Below are positions 1 through 7,520 of a stretch of DNA of 32,048 nucleotides, in pieces. A program made the position numbers and the translations under genes. This DNA is from Solirubrobacterales bacterium (lineage in GTDB: Bacteria; Actinomycetota; Thermoleophilia; Solirubrobacterales; Thermoleophilaceae). Position 1 is the stretch's first letter; every line of letters starts with the position of its first letter. Location: positions 1 to 32,048 of the forward strand of contig JAAYBF010000003.1 of assembly GCA_012718975.1 (NCBI GenBank), read 5' to 3'. The notes below the pieces were generated by a model. The model was not told where the DNA came from and did not search any database. It was given only the letters and a program-made list of their open reading frames with translations.

Positions 1-83
1 GCCCGCCGCGCCGCGAACGCCGCTGAGTCCAACGACCCTGCAGCCACCCACGTTTCGCCATCTGTGGGCGAACGGAAGAGCGC

Positions 84-677
84 TCAAGCGGCGAGCTCGT
101 CCTCGCTGGCGACAGGCGGCAGTTCGAGATCCAGTCGCATCGATACGGTCCGCTCGGGGTCCCGGCTTCGGGCGCGCTCTGACAGATTCGGCACGAACCC
201 ACGTCGGCGGTACCAGTCGACTTCGCGGATGTTCGCGTCGGCGAGCAGGAAGCGGGCGGGAACGGCTGTCGAGACGCGGCGGGCCCGCTCGGTCACGTAT
301 CGCAGCAGCGCCTTGCCGTAGCCGCCTTCCTGGACGCGACAGTCGACACCGATCATCTGGATGCGGATAGCCCCGAAGTCACTGAACTCCAGCTCGGCAC
401 CGAACTTCTTCATCTCGCCCTTGGTCAGTCGGAGCTTGTCGAGACCGAGAGTGACGTAGCCAACCAGCAGTGGCGAAGTCTCGGGATCAAGCATCAGGTA
501 GGTGGCGGTGAGGCCGTGCTCGACTCCTGAGCGGTACCGATGGGTACGGAGGAAGTCGCAAACGTTGCGGGCGACATCGTCATCCGCACGCTTGTCGCCG
601 ACGCAGTCGAACCCCTCTATCGCAGCGACGAGTTCGTCGCTGATCGGTAGCGCCAGGCGCCCCAACCTCGGCGCCAT
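84..677 (-). CDS. GNAT-family N-acetyltransferase
   Basis: 197 aa protein of the GNAT fold, which transfers an acetyl group from acetyl-CoA to an amine. The acetyl-CoA loop is visible as QEGGYGKALL after the strand IQMIGVDCRV, and the C-terminal part WYRRRGF is the usual last helix/strand of the fold. A good Shine-Dalgarno sequence (GGGAGGG) lies just before the ATG at 677. A 66 aa gene ends 27 bases upstream on the same strand, so the two are probably cotranscribed. The substrate cannot be told: it could be an ordinary small-molecule or protein acetyltransferase, or a TacT/AtaT-like toxin that acetylates aminoacyl-tRNA. The toxin idea rests only on the gene pair arrangement. Confidence 0.8.
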   Translation of the reverse strand: MAPRLGRLALPISDELVAAIEGFDCVGDKRADDDVARNVCDFLRTHRYRSGVEHGLTATYLMLDPETSPLLVGYVTLGLDKLRLTKGEMKKFGAELEFSDFGAIRIQMIGVDCRVQEGGYGKALLRYVTERARRVSTAVPARFLLADANIREVDWYRRRGFVPNLSERARSRDPERTVSMRLDLELPPVASEDELAA

Positions 678-704
678 GGGCCCTCCCTGATTACTGCTGT
701 GCCG

Positions 705-905
705 CTACTGAAGCTCGGCGAACAGCTCGTTCGCGGTCTTGCCCGAGTGAATCCTGTCGTATGTCTCGGCCGACTTGCGGAAGTGCTCGGCGCGGCGTCC
801 GTCCGGGTCCGTCGGGTTCAGCGTTTCCTCGACGAATCGCTTCGCGTCGTCGCCCTCCAGCACTACAGGCTCCCCTAGCCCACTGCCTGTGATCTCAATG
901 GCCAT
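705..905 (-). CDS. Small hypothetical protein upstream of GNAT gene, possible antitoxin
   Basis: 66 aa acidic protein starting at the ATG at 905. I do not recognise the family. It has a short beta-like N-terminus (MAIEITGSGLGEPVVLEG) followed by a charged helical region with no membrane segment or cysteine motif. It sits directly upstream of the GNAT gene with a 27-base gap, the layout of toxin-antitoxin pairs, but it lacks the ribbon-helix-helix look of the usual antitoxins of GNAT toxins. The Shine-Dalgarno sequence is weak. Function unknown. Confidence 0.55.
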   Translation of the reverse strand: MAIEITGSGLGEPVVLEGDDAKRFVEETLNPTDPDGRRAEHFRKSAETYDRIHSGKTANELFAELQ

Positions 906-1060
906 GGGCCAAGCGTAACGGGATGCCCCGATTTATTCCAGTGTGGGGATGTGCGTTCGGTCTAGGACTTGCATGGCGTCTGCCGTCTCGCCCGCAATCG
1001 TGAGCGGCGGCTGGACCCAAGGCCGGGATGCACGCGTAACGGCAGTACGCCTAGAACGAC

Positions 1061-1087
1061 GAAACCCCGCTCGCAGAGCGGGGTTTC
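1061..1087 (-). terminator. Hairpin terminator behind tRNA-Glu
   Basis: Perfect 12-bp stem (GAAACCCCGCTC / GAGCGGGGTTTC) with a 3-base GCA loop, starting 5 bases after the 3' end of the minus-strand tRNA. It probably ends the tRNA transcript, and could also stop transcription in the other direction because it is symmetric. Confidence 0.75.
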
Positions 1088-1092
1088 AGAGG

Positions 1093-1165
1093 TACCGCTA
1101 CCGGGATTCGAACCCGGGTCTCCGCCGTGAGAGGGCGGTATCCTAGTCCCCTAGACGATAGCGGC
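1093..1165 (-). tRNA. tRNA-Glu (anticodon CUC)
   Basis: Read on the minus strand, a full 73-base cloverleaf is visible. The acceptor stem begins GCCGCTA and pairs with TAGCGGT (one G-U pair), the anticodon stem is CCGCC/GGCGG with loop CTCTCAC (anticodon CTC), the T arm is CCGGG-TTCGAAT-CCCGG, and the discriminator base is A. The CCA end is not encoded. It decodes GAG, a heavily used codon in this GC-rich genome. No duplicated 3' end or integrase is seen here, so it does not look like an active attachment site. Confidence 0.95.
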
Positions 1166-1269
1166 AGGAGGGTGCTGCGGCCGGTCAGTGTACAGGGCCG
1201 CGGGCGCCGCCGTCGACGCGGCCGCCGGCCGGCGCGGGACGCGCTGGGCGCCCCGCGCGGCCGGGACCG

Positions 1270-2640
1270 TCAGGGGTGGATCGCGATCGCGTCGACCTCG
1301 ACCGGCGCGCGGCCGAGGCTGGTGATCCGCAGCACGTGGCTGCCGGCGTCCAGCTCCGGCGTCGCGACGAGCTTGGTGCGGAAGCGGCCGCGGCCCTTCA
1401 GCGACACCACCCGCGACTCGCCGCCGGCGGAGATCCGCACGCGCCCGCCACGCGGCAGCGCTCGGGTGACCAGCGTCGCCTTGGTGCCGGTGAAGCGCAG
1501 GCGGGCCGAAGCCCCGCGCCGGACCGCGCGGTGGACCGAGCGCTTGAACGCGCCGTGGCGGCGCAGCGCCTTCCAGCCCCGCTTGGAGAACCGCACCCGG
1601 GCGCTCAGGTTGTCGAACGGGACCAGCGTCGTGGCGGTCACCCAGCTGCTGCCGTTGCTGGCGCGGTCGAACGCCTGGACCCTGACCTCGTAGGCGCCGC
1701 CCTCACGGCCGCGGAACCGCTTCTCGGTCAGCGCCGAGTCGGTCACCACCGCGCGCCACGGCTGGTCGGGCCGGTCGATCCGGCGCTGCTGCACCGTGTA
1801 GCGGCGGATGCCGCTGCCGTCGCCGTCGTCGCCGAGCCAGCTCAGCCGCACCCAGTCGAAGCGGGCGGTCGAGCTCGAGATCGCCGGCGCCTCGAGGACC
1901 GCGGTGGGCGCCGTCTTGTCGCCGGAGCTGCACGGGTCGGCGAGCGGCGGATCGACGCAGAGCTGCGCCGGGCGCGAGCGCACCATGTCGGGCTTGTCGG
2001 CCTTCAGGGTGTAGACGCCCGGCTCGGCGAACGTCAGGGTCGCCCGGCCGTCGGCGCCGGTCGCCACGCCGCGGACGGTCGCGCCGGCGACGGGGGCGCC
2101 GTCGGCGACCGCGGTCGCGCGGACGACGACCGGCTCGTCGACGATCGCCGTCTCCGGCGCCGACAGCGCCAGCGCGCCGGTCTTGCTGAAGGCGTCGAAC
2201 GCCCAGAGCGCCTCGTCGCCGGCCTTCAGCAGCACCTGGCAGCCGCCGACGTCGGGCGCGACGCCGTTGACGAACACCCCCCAGAACTCGCTGTCGGTGG
2301 CGGCGTCGGGGCCGACGCGGTCGACCGCGTAGTCGGGGAAGCCCGGCCCGAACCAGGTCGCGTCCCAGGTGAAGCCGCCCTTGATCGCGGCATCGGAGAG
2401 CGCGGTCGTCGGGGTCGGCCCGGGCGTCGGGTTGGCGCCGAAGTTGGTGCCGTCGCAGAGGTGGGAGCCGCCGTTGGCCGGCGTCACGACCTTGCCGTCG
2501 GTGATCACCGAGCCGGACCAGAGCGTGGCGGTGCGGCCCTCGACGCGGACGTCGACGGCGGTTGGGGCCGCCGTGGCGGCGGTGGGGAGCGCGAGCGCGA
2601 GCAGGGCCGCGATCGCTAGGGAGATGCGTCTGGTGGTCAT
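1270..2640 (-). CDS. Secreted DUF4430 (transcobalamin-like) protein, B12-riboswitch controlled
   Basis: 456 aa. Residues 1-25 form a Sec signal peptide (short basic start, alanine/leucine core, AxA cleavage region ending ATAA). Residues about 25-165 contain a DUF4430-like domain; the segment EFWGVFVNGVAP matches the W-x-x-x-V-N-G core of this family, which resembles the C-terminal domain of transcobalamin. A beta-sandwich with variable loops follows (about 170-225), then a fibronectin-III-like domain (about 245-345), and a basic beta-rich C-terminus. There is no obvious anchor. The only gene behind the left-facing cobalamin riboswitch, it probably captures or presents corrinoids outside the membrane for the ECF transporter encoded on the other side. 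The exact ligand is inferred from the riboswitch. Confidence 0.75.
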   Translation of the reverse strand: MTTRRISLAIAALLALALPTAATAAPTAVDVRVEGRTATLWSGSVITDGKVVTPANGGSHLCDGTNFGANPTPGPTPTTALSDAAIKGGFTWDATWFGPGFPDYAVDRVGPDAATDSEFWGVFVNGVAPDVGGCQVLLKAGDEALWAFDAFSKTGALALSAPETAIVDEPVVVRATAVADGAPVAGATVRGVATGADGRATLTFAEPGVYTLKADKPDMVRSRPAQLCVDPPLADPCSSGDKTAPTAVLEAPAISSSTARFDWVRLSWLGDDGDGSGIRRYTVQQRRIDRPDQPWRAVVTDSALTEKRFRGREGGAYEVRVQAFDRASNGSSWVTATTLVPFDNLSARVRFSKRGWKALRRHGAFKRSVHRAVRRGASARLRFTGTKATLVTRALPRGGRVRISAGGESRVVSLKGRGRFRTKLVATPELDAGSHVLRITSLGRAPVEVDAIAIHP

Positions 2641-2683
2641 GGAGGAGCCACCCCTTTCCCGAGGGCTTGGGCTTGAGGCCGGA

Positions 2684-2877
2684 GGCAGGTCTCCTGGCTT
2701 CCGGGATCGAGCCCCGCACGCCTTCCCGGACGGCCGGTGGCCGCCCAGTGGCTGCGCCTCGCGCTCGCGAGGGGCCTTCCCCGGTCACAGTGGCGGGTCC
2801 GCGCCGGTCTCTCACCGGCTTCCCTTGGCCACCGACCCTTGTCGGCGCGGAACGGTACACGCTGGCGCGAACCGACC
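2684..2877 (-). promoter_or_regulatory. Cobalamin riboswitch (left-facing copy)
   Basis: On the minus strand the aptamer hallmarks appear in order: GGGAAGCCGGTG with its pairing partner CCGGCGCGGA, the B12 box CCCGCCACTGTGACC, a variable arm with CCACTGGG, and the closing GCCAGGAGACCTGCC at 2698-2684. The 5' limit (ggtcggt at about 2877) is my best guess for the P1 partner. It ends 43 bases before the ATG at 2640; no U-tract terminator is visible, so translational control seems more likely. When B12 is plentiful it should repress the DUF4430 gene. Confidence 0.92.
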
Positions 2878-2902
2878 GCGGTCGGCGCCCGTCGCGGTCG
2901 CT

Positions 2903-3094
2903 GGCGGGTGTACCCTGCCCGGGACAGATACGGCCCGTGGTTGGGGAAGTCCGGTGCGAATCCGGCGCGGTCCCGCCACTGTGACCGGACGGAGAAGACG
3001 CCGCATGGCGCGCCGCGGGCGCGCCGGCCACTGGGGAGCCGCCGGCTCCCTGGGAAGGCGCGGCGATCCGAGTCCGGGAGCCAGGAGACCTGCC
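2903..3094 (+). promoter_or_regulatory. Cobalamin riboswitch (right-facing copy)
   Basis: All conserved parts are visible: P1 strand GGCGGGT at 2903, GGGAAGTCCGGTGCGAATCC, the B12 box GGTCCCGCCACTGTGACC, a GC-rich variable arm, CACTGGGG, and the closing AGCCAGGAGACCTGCC ending at 3094. It lies 41 bases before the ATG of the transport operon. Its 5' end faces that of the left copy with only about 25 bp between, so each promoter must lie partly within the other aptamer's DNA. Expected effect: cobalamin binding lowers expression of the five-gene operon. Confidence 0.96.
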
Positions 3095-3135
3095 CGGCGC
3101 CAGATCAAGGCAACCCTCGAGGAGAAGGGCGATCG

Positions 3136-3936
3136 ATGAACGGACAGGCGAGGCGCGGCGCGGCGACGCTGGCCCTGGCGGCGCTGGCCGCCGCGACGGC
3201 CGCCGGCGCCGCGGCGGCGGACGGCGGCGGGCAACGCGGCATGGCGGCCGAGGACGGTCCGCGGGCTGTCCCGGAACCCGCGATCGCGGCCCAGCGCGGC
3301 GTGCCGCGGATCCGCCAGCAGGTCGTCTTCTCCGACGGCAAGGTGCTCGCCGGGCCGGTCCGGGCGCGGCGCGCCAGCCTCCGCGTCGACGGCCGCCGCT
3401 GCGCCGTCGCCGCCGCCACCGCGCTCGGGGCGCTGATCCGGTCGCGCCCCGGCCCGCTCGCCTTCCACGACTACGGCAGCTGCTCGCGGCGGCCCGCCGA
3501 CGCCTCCGGCCTGTTCGTCAAGCGGATCCGCTCCGAGCGCAACCGCGGCCTCGACGGCTGGGTCTACAAGGTCGGCCACGAGCTCGCGACCGCCGGCGCC
3601 GCCGATCCGAGCGGCCCGTTCGGCGCCGGGCGGCTGCGGGCCGGCGACGAGGTCGTCTGGTTCTACTGCCGCCAGCGCGCCCGCGGCACCTGCCAGCGCA
3701 CGCTCGAGGTCGAGACGGCCGTCGACGGCCGGCGCGTGACCGCCACCGTGACCGGCTACGACGACGCCGGCGAAGGGATCGCGGTCGCCGGGGCGACCGT
3801 CCGCTCCGGCAGGCGCAGCGCCACGACCGACCGCGACGGCCGGGCCACGCTGCGCCTGCCGCGCGGCCGCCACGTGCTCTTCGCCGCCAAGCGCGGCGCG
3901 ATCAGGTCCTTCGCCCGGAGGGTCGTGGTCAGGTGA
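3136..3936 (+). CDS. Secreted DUF4430-like protein, first gene of B12 uptake operon
   Basis: 266 aa. The ATG at 3136 is chosen because GGAGAAGG lies 7-8 bases upstream and a signal peptide follows directly (basic start, long alanine/leucine core to about residue 28). Earlier in-frame starts fall inside the riboswitch. The middle (about 60-175) resembles a diverged DUF4430/transcobalamin-C domain: GLDGWVYKVGHE and LRAGDEVVWFYC match the core strand and the closing turn. Residues about 185-260 form a beta-sandwich of the carboxypeptidase-regulatory type (VAGATVRSG, DRDGRATLRLPRG). It overlaps the next gene by 4 bases. Likely an extracellular corrinoid-binding or accessory subunit; the ligand is inferred from the riboswitch. 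Confidence 0.75.
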   Translation: MNGQARRGAATLALAALAAATAAGAAAADGGGQRGMAAEDGPRAVPEPAIAAQRGVPRIRQQVVFSDGKVLAGPVRARRASLRVDGRRCAVAAATALGALIRSRPGPLAFHDYGSCSRRPADASGLFVKRIRSERNRGLDGWVYKVGHELATAGAADPSGPFGAGRLRAGDEVVWFYCRQRARGTCQRTLEVETAVDGRRVTATVTGYDDAGEGIAVAGATVRSGRRSATTDRDGRATLRLPRGRHVLFAAKRGAIRSFARRVVVR

Positions 3937-4874
3937 CCGCCGCCCGGCCGCTGGTCGCCTGCCTCGCCGTCGCGGCCGCCGCCGCGCTGGCCGCCTGCGG
4001 CCTGGGGCCGGGGGAGGAGCGCTCCGGCGCCGGGGCGGAGCTGCGCGTCACGCGCGACTACGGCCACGAGCTGCTGCTGTCCGAGCGCGGCCTGCGGATC
4101 CGCGAGAGCGACACCGTGATGCGGATGCTCGAGCGCGAAGCCGAGATCGAGACCCGCTACGGCGGCGGCTTCGTGCAGGCGATCGACGGGCTCGCCGGCC
4201 AGGGGCCGGGCGGCGACACCGACTGGTTCTTCTACGTCAACGGCATCGAGGCCGGCGAGGGCGCCGCCGACTACGACCTCTCGCCGGGCGACGTCGTCCA
4301 GTGGGACCACCACGACTGGGGGACCACCGCCCAGGCGCGGGCGATCGTCGGCGCCTACCCGCAGCCGCTGCTCGACGGGCTCGGAGGCAAGCGGTTCCCG
4401 GTCCGGGTCGAGTGCGAGGACGCCGAGTCCGACGTCTGCGGCGACGTCAAGGCGACGCTGCGCGACGCCGGCGTGCCGGCGACCGGCGCGACGCTCGGGG
4501 CCCCCGGCAACCAGAACGTCGCGCGGATCGTCGTCGCGCCGTGGCAGAGCGCGCGGCGGCTGCCGTCGGCGCGCTTCGTCGAGCTCGGCCCCAGGCGCAG
4601 CGGCGTCTTCGCCCGCTTCGTCGACGGCGGCGCGGCGCTCGAGCTGCTCGACCCCGAGGGCGAGGTCGTCCGCACCGAGCGCGCCGGCACGGGCCTCGTC
4701 GCCGCCCTGCGCCCGACCGACATGGAGCTGCTCTGGCTGGTCACCGGGACCGACGCCGCCGGCGTCGAGGCGGCGGCCGCGGCGCTGCGGCGGGCGACGC
4801 TGCGCGACGCCTTCGCGGTCGCGGTGAGCGGCGGCGAGGCGACCAAGCTGCCGGTGGTCGGGGAGCGCCCGTGA
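3933..4874 (+). CDS. DUF4430 lipoprotein (transcobalamin C-domain-like)
   Basis: 313 aa starting at a GTG that overlaps the upstream stop. The N-terminus is a lipoprotein signal with lipobox LAAC (cysteine near residue 22), so the protein should be tethered to the outer face of the membrane. Residues about 60-130 are a clear DUF4430 domain: DTDWFFYVNGIEAGEGAADY followed by LSPGDVVQWDHHDW. This fold matches the beta domain that closes over cobalamin in intrinsic factor and transcobalamin. The C-terminal 180 residues are an alpha/beta region I do not recognise. Within the riboswitch-controlled operon it is the best candidate for the membrane-bound cobalamin capture protein. Confidence 0.82.
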   Translation: MTAARPLVACLAVAAAAALAACGLGPGEERSGAGAELRVTRDYGHELLLSERGLRIRESDTVMRMLEREAEIETRYGGGFVQAIDGLAGQGPGGDTDWFFYVNGIEAGEGAADYDLSPGDVVQWDHHDWGTTAQARAIVGAYPQPLLDGLGGKRFPVRVECEDAESDVCGDVKATLRDAGVPATGATLGAPGNQNVARIVVAPWQSARRLPSARFVELGPRRSGVFARFVDGGAALELLDPEGEVVRTERAGTGLVAALRPTDMELLWLVTGTDAAGVEAAAAALRRATLRDAFAVAVSGGEATKLPVVGERP

Positions 4875-5797
4875 GCCGGGGCGGGGCGACGGTCGGCTCG
4901 GCGCGCGGGCCGGCCGGGGTGCCGATCCCCGCCTACCGGCCCGGGTCGAGCCCGCTGCACGCCGCCCGCGCCGGGGCGACGGCCGCCTTCTGCCTGGCGC
5001 TGGCGCTGACGGCGATGCTCTACTCCGACCCGCTCGTGCTGGGCGCCGTGGTCGCCGCCGTCGCGCTCGCGGGCGTCGCGGCCGGAGTCGGCGCCGAGAT
5101 CCGCCGCGCGGCGCTGATCGCGCTGCCGCTGGTGGTGCTCGTCGCGGTGATCAACCCGCTCGTCTACCGCGGCGGCGACACCGTGCTCGTGCGCGGCTTC
5201 GAGATCCTCGGCCGCCCGCTCGACATCACGCTCGAGGCGCTGGTCGCCGGGGCGCTCGCGGGCCTGCGCGTCGGCGCGATCGTGATGGCGTTCGGCCTCT
5301 TCACCGCCTGCGTCGACCCCGACGAGCTGCTGCGCATGTTCCGCCGCGTCTCCTACCGGTCGGCGCTGACCGGCGCGCTGGCGACGCGGCTGGTGCCGGT
5401 GCTCGCCCGCGACGCGCTGCGGATCGGCGACGCCGGCCGCTGCCGGCCGCGGCCGCCGGGGCGGCTCGCCGTCGCCCGCGCGACGCTGGCGGGCGCGCTC
5501 GACCGGGCCGTCGACGTCGCCGCCGCGCTCGAGGTGCGCGGCTACTCGGCCGGCGGCCGGCCCGCGCGCCGGCACCGGCCGTGGTCGCGCCACGACCTGC
5601 GCGTAGCCGGCGCCGCCGCGGCGATCGCGGTCGCCGCGGTCGCCTTCGCGGCCGCCGGCGCCGGGGCCGTCGAGACCTATCCGCGGATCGAGGTCGCCGC
5701 GGGGCCGCCGGAGCTCGCGCTCTGCGCGGTCCTCCTCGTCGCGGCGGCGCTGCCGTTCGCCGGCCGCGCGGCCCGCCTGGGGGTCGCCCGTGCGTGA
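4871..5797 (+). CDS. ecfT: ECF transporter transmembrane subunit EcfT (CbiQ family)
   Basis: 308 aa from a GTG overlapping the upstream stop. Several hydrophobic helices (about residues 35-55, 58-75, 82-100, 128-150, 235-260, 280-300) make this an integral membrane protein. The coupling-helix signature ALEVRGY (the A-R-G motif of EcfT that docks on the ATPases) lies near residues 222-228, and the helix VDPDELLRMFRRV is typical of the CbiQ/EcfT family. It would connect the double ATPase to the substrate-binding S component. The first 30 residues are a low-complexity extension. Confidence 0.88.
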   Translation: MSRGGATVGSARGPAGVPIPAYRPGSSPLHAARAGATAAFCLALALTAMLYSDPLVLGAVVAAVALAGVAAGVGAEIRRAALIALPLVVLVAVINPLVYRGGDTVLVRGFEILGRPLDITLEALVAGALAGLRVGAIVMAFGLFTACVDPDELLRMFRRVSYRSALTGALATRLVPVLARDALRIGDAGRCRPRPPGRLAVARATLAGALDRAVDVAAALEVRGYSAGGRPARRHRPWSRHDLRVAGAAAAIAVAAVAFAAAGAGAVETYPRIEVAAGPPELALCAVLLVAAALPFAGRAARLGVARA

Positions 5798-7520
5798 CGC
5801 TCCGATCGTCTCCGCGCGCGGCTTCGGCTACCGCTACGCCACGGGGAGCGCGCCGGCGCTGGCCGGGATCGACCTCGACCTCGCGCCGGGCAGCTTCACG
5901 CTGCTGGCGGGCGAGTCGGGCTCGGGCAAGTCGACCCTGCTGCGGGCGCTCTGCGGCCTGGTCCCGCACTTCCACGGCGGCGCCGCCGAGGGCGAGCTCG
6001 AGGTCGCCGGCCTGAGCGTCCGCGACCACGGCCCGGGCGAGCTGGCCGCCGCCTGCGGCACCGTCTTCCAGGACCCCGAGACCCAGGTGGTCATGGGTGG
6101 GGTGCGGGCCGAGCTGGCGCTCGCGCTCGAGCACCAGGGGGCGGCGCCGGGCGCCGTCGCGCGGGCGGTCGAGGAGGTCGCGCTCGCGCTCGGCATCGCC
6201 CAGCTGCTCGACCGCCGCACCGAGACGCTCTCCGGCGGGGAGCTCCAGCGCGTGGCGATCGCCGCCGCGCTCGTCCACCGCCCGGCGCTGCTGGTGCTCG
6301 ACGAGCCGACCTCGCAGCTCGACCCGGTCGCCGGCGACGAGCTGATCTGGCTGCTGCGCCGGCTCAACGAGGAGTGGGGGACGGCGATCGCGATCGCCGA
6401 GCACCGGATCGACCGCTGCCTGCCGGCCGCCGACCGCGTCGTCGCGCTCGAGGGCGGGGCGGTGGCGTGCGACGCGGCGCCGGCCGACTTCCTCGGCTGG
6501 GCGGTCGACCGCGGCGGCGCGCTCGCGACCCCGGTCGCGCGGATGTTCGCACTCGCCGGCCTGCGGCCGCTGCCGACTTCGGTCAAGGCGGCCCGTGACG
6601 GCCTGCGCGCCGCCGGGCTGCTGCCGGGCGCCGACGGCGGCGACCTCCCGGCCGCGACGGGCGCGCCGGCCGGGCCTGTGGCGGGAAGCGTCCGCGATAT
6701 GGACGTTTCTCACCACAGGCCGGATGGGGACGCCGGGTCCGCTGGGGACGCCGGGTCCGCTGGGGACGCCGGGTCCGCTGGCCGCGGCGCGCGACCGTGG
6801 CGCCGCCGCCGCGGCCCCGAGCCGGCCGTCGCCGCGCGCGGCGCCTGGCTCGAGATCGCCGACGGGCCGGCGATCCTGCGCGGCGTCGAGTTCGCCGCCG
6901 CGCCCGGTGAGCGGATCGCGCTGATGGGCCGCAACGGCGCCGGCAAGTCGACGCTGCTGCGGCTGCTCAAGGGGCTCGCCGAGCCGACCCGCGGCCGCGT
7001 CGAGCGCGCCGGCGAGGTCGCGCTGCTGCTGCAGAATCCGGGCGACTTCCTGATCCACGAGCACGCCGTGCAGGAGGCCGGGGAGGAGGGCCTGGCCGCC
7101 GCCGGGCTCGCCGGCCGCGGCGCCGCCAACCCGCGCGACCTCTCCGGCGGCGAGCGTCAGCGGCTGGCGCTCGAGGTCGCGCTCGGCGGCGGCGGGCCGT
7201 GGGCGGCGGTCTGCCTCGACGAGCCGACGCGCGGCATGGACCGCGCCCACAAGGACGCCCTCGTCGCGCGGATCGGCGCGCTCGCAGCCGCGGGGGCGGC
7301 GGTCGTCGTGGCCACCCACGACACCGAGTTCGCCGCCGCCTTCGCCGAGCGGATCGTGCTGCTCGGCGACGGCGTCGCGATCGGCGACGGCCCGCCCGCC
7401 GAGGTGCTCGCCGGTGGCTGGCACTTCTCGACCGAGGTCGCCCGGGCGCTCGGCGGGGCGGGAGGCGCGCTGCTCGCCGAGCAGGGCGCGGAGACGATCG
7501 GAAGGGAGCTGGTCCGGTGA
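5790..7520 (+). CDS. ecfA: Fused double ATPase of an ECF transporter (EcfA1-EcfA2 in one chain)
   Basis: 576 aa with two complete ABC ATPase domains that power the transporter. Domain 1: Walker A GESGSGKST (41-49), Q-loop FQDPETQ, signature LSGGELQ (about 148), Walker B LLVLDEPTSQLD, switch histidine in AEHR. Domain 2: Walker A GRNGAGKST (about 380), Q-loop LLQNPGD, signature LSGGERQ (about 450), Walker B VCLDEPTRGMD, H-loop ATHD. Between them (about 265-350) lies a linker containing an imperfect inverted repeat and three 18-bp tandem repeats, where composition drops below that of the flanks. The gene starts at a GTG 8 bases inside ecfT and overlaps the S-component gene by 4 bases. Confidence 0.93.
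   Translation: MRDAPIVSARGFGYRYATGSAPALAGIDLDLAPGSFTLLAGESGSGKSTLLRALCGLVPHFHGGAAEGELEVAGLSVRDHGPGELAAACGTVFQDPETQVVMGGVRAELALALEHQGAAPGAVARAVEEVALALGIAQLLDRRTETLSGGELQRVAIAAALVHRPALLVLDEPTSQLDPVAGDELIWLLRRLNEEWGTAIAIAEHRIDRCLPAADRVVALEGGAVACDAAPADFLGWAVDRGGALATPVARMFALAGLRPLPTSVKAARDGLRAAGLLPGADGGDLPAATGAPAGPVAGSVRDMDVSHHRPDGDAGSAGDAGSAGDAGSAGRGARPWRRRRGPEPAVAARGAWLEIADGPAILRGVEFAAAPGERIALMGRNGAGKSTLLRLLKGLAEPTRGRVERAGEVALLLQNPGDFLIHEHAVQEAGEEGLAAAGLAGRGAANPRDLSGGERQRLALEVALGGGGPWAAVCLDEPTRGMDRAHKDALVARIGALAAAGAAVVVATHDTEFAAAFAERIVLLGDGVAIGDGPPAEVLAGGWHFSTEVARALGGAGGALLAEQGAETIGRELVR
6673..6721. repeat. Imperfect inverted repeat inside the EcfA linker
   Basis: Two 21-base arms (6673-6693 and 6701-6721) beginning GGCCTGTGG and ending CCACAGGCC pair at 18 of 21 positions around the 7-base spacer GCGATAT. 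It keeps the reading frame open and codes part of the interdomain linker. It looks like a small palindromic repeat unit that has landed in a tolerant position. Confidence 0.7.
6724..6780. repeat. Three tandem 18-bp repeats in the EcfA linker
   Basis: The unit GGGGACGCCGGGTCCGCT occurs three times head to tail, coding GDAGSA repeats in the linker. A length of 18 keeps the frame, so copy number could vary without breaking the protein. Confidence 0.85.

Noticed and set aside
1093-1165. tRNA-Glu as an attachment site of an island carrying the GNAT pair
   Set aside because: No duplicated tRNA 3' end and no integrase is found next to it in the window.
1276-2619. Long open frames antisense to real genes (also 3756-4313, 7157-9769, 9937-11292, 29449-31818)
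   Set aside because: In DNA of this GC content stop codons are rare in shadow frames; the products are arginine/glycine-rich with no family pattern, while the opposite frames hold clear motifs.
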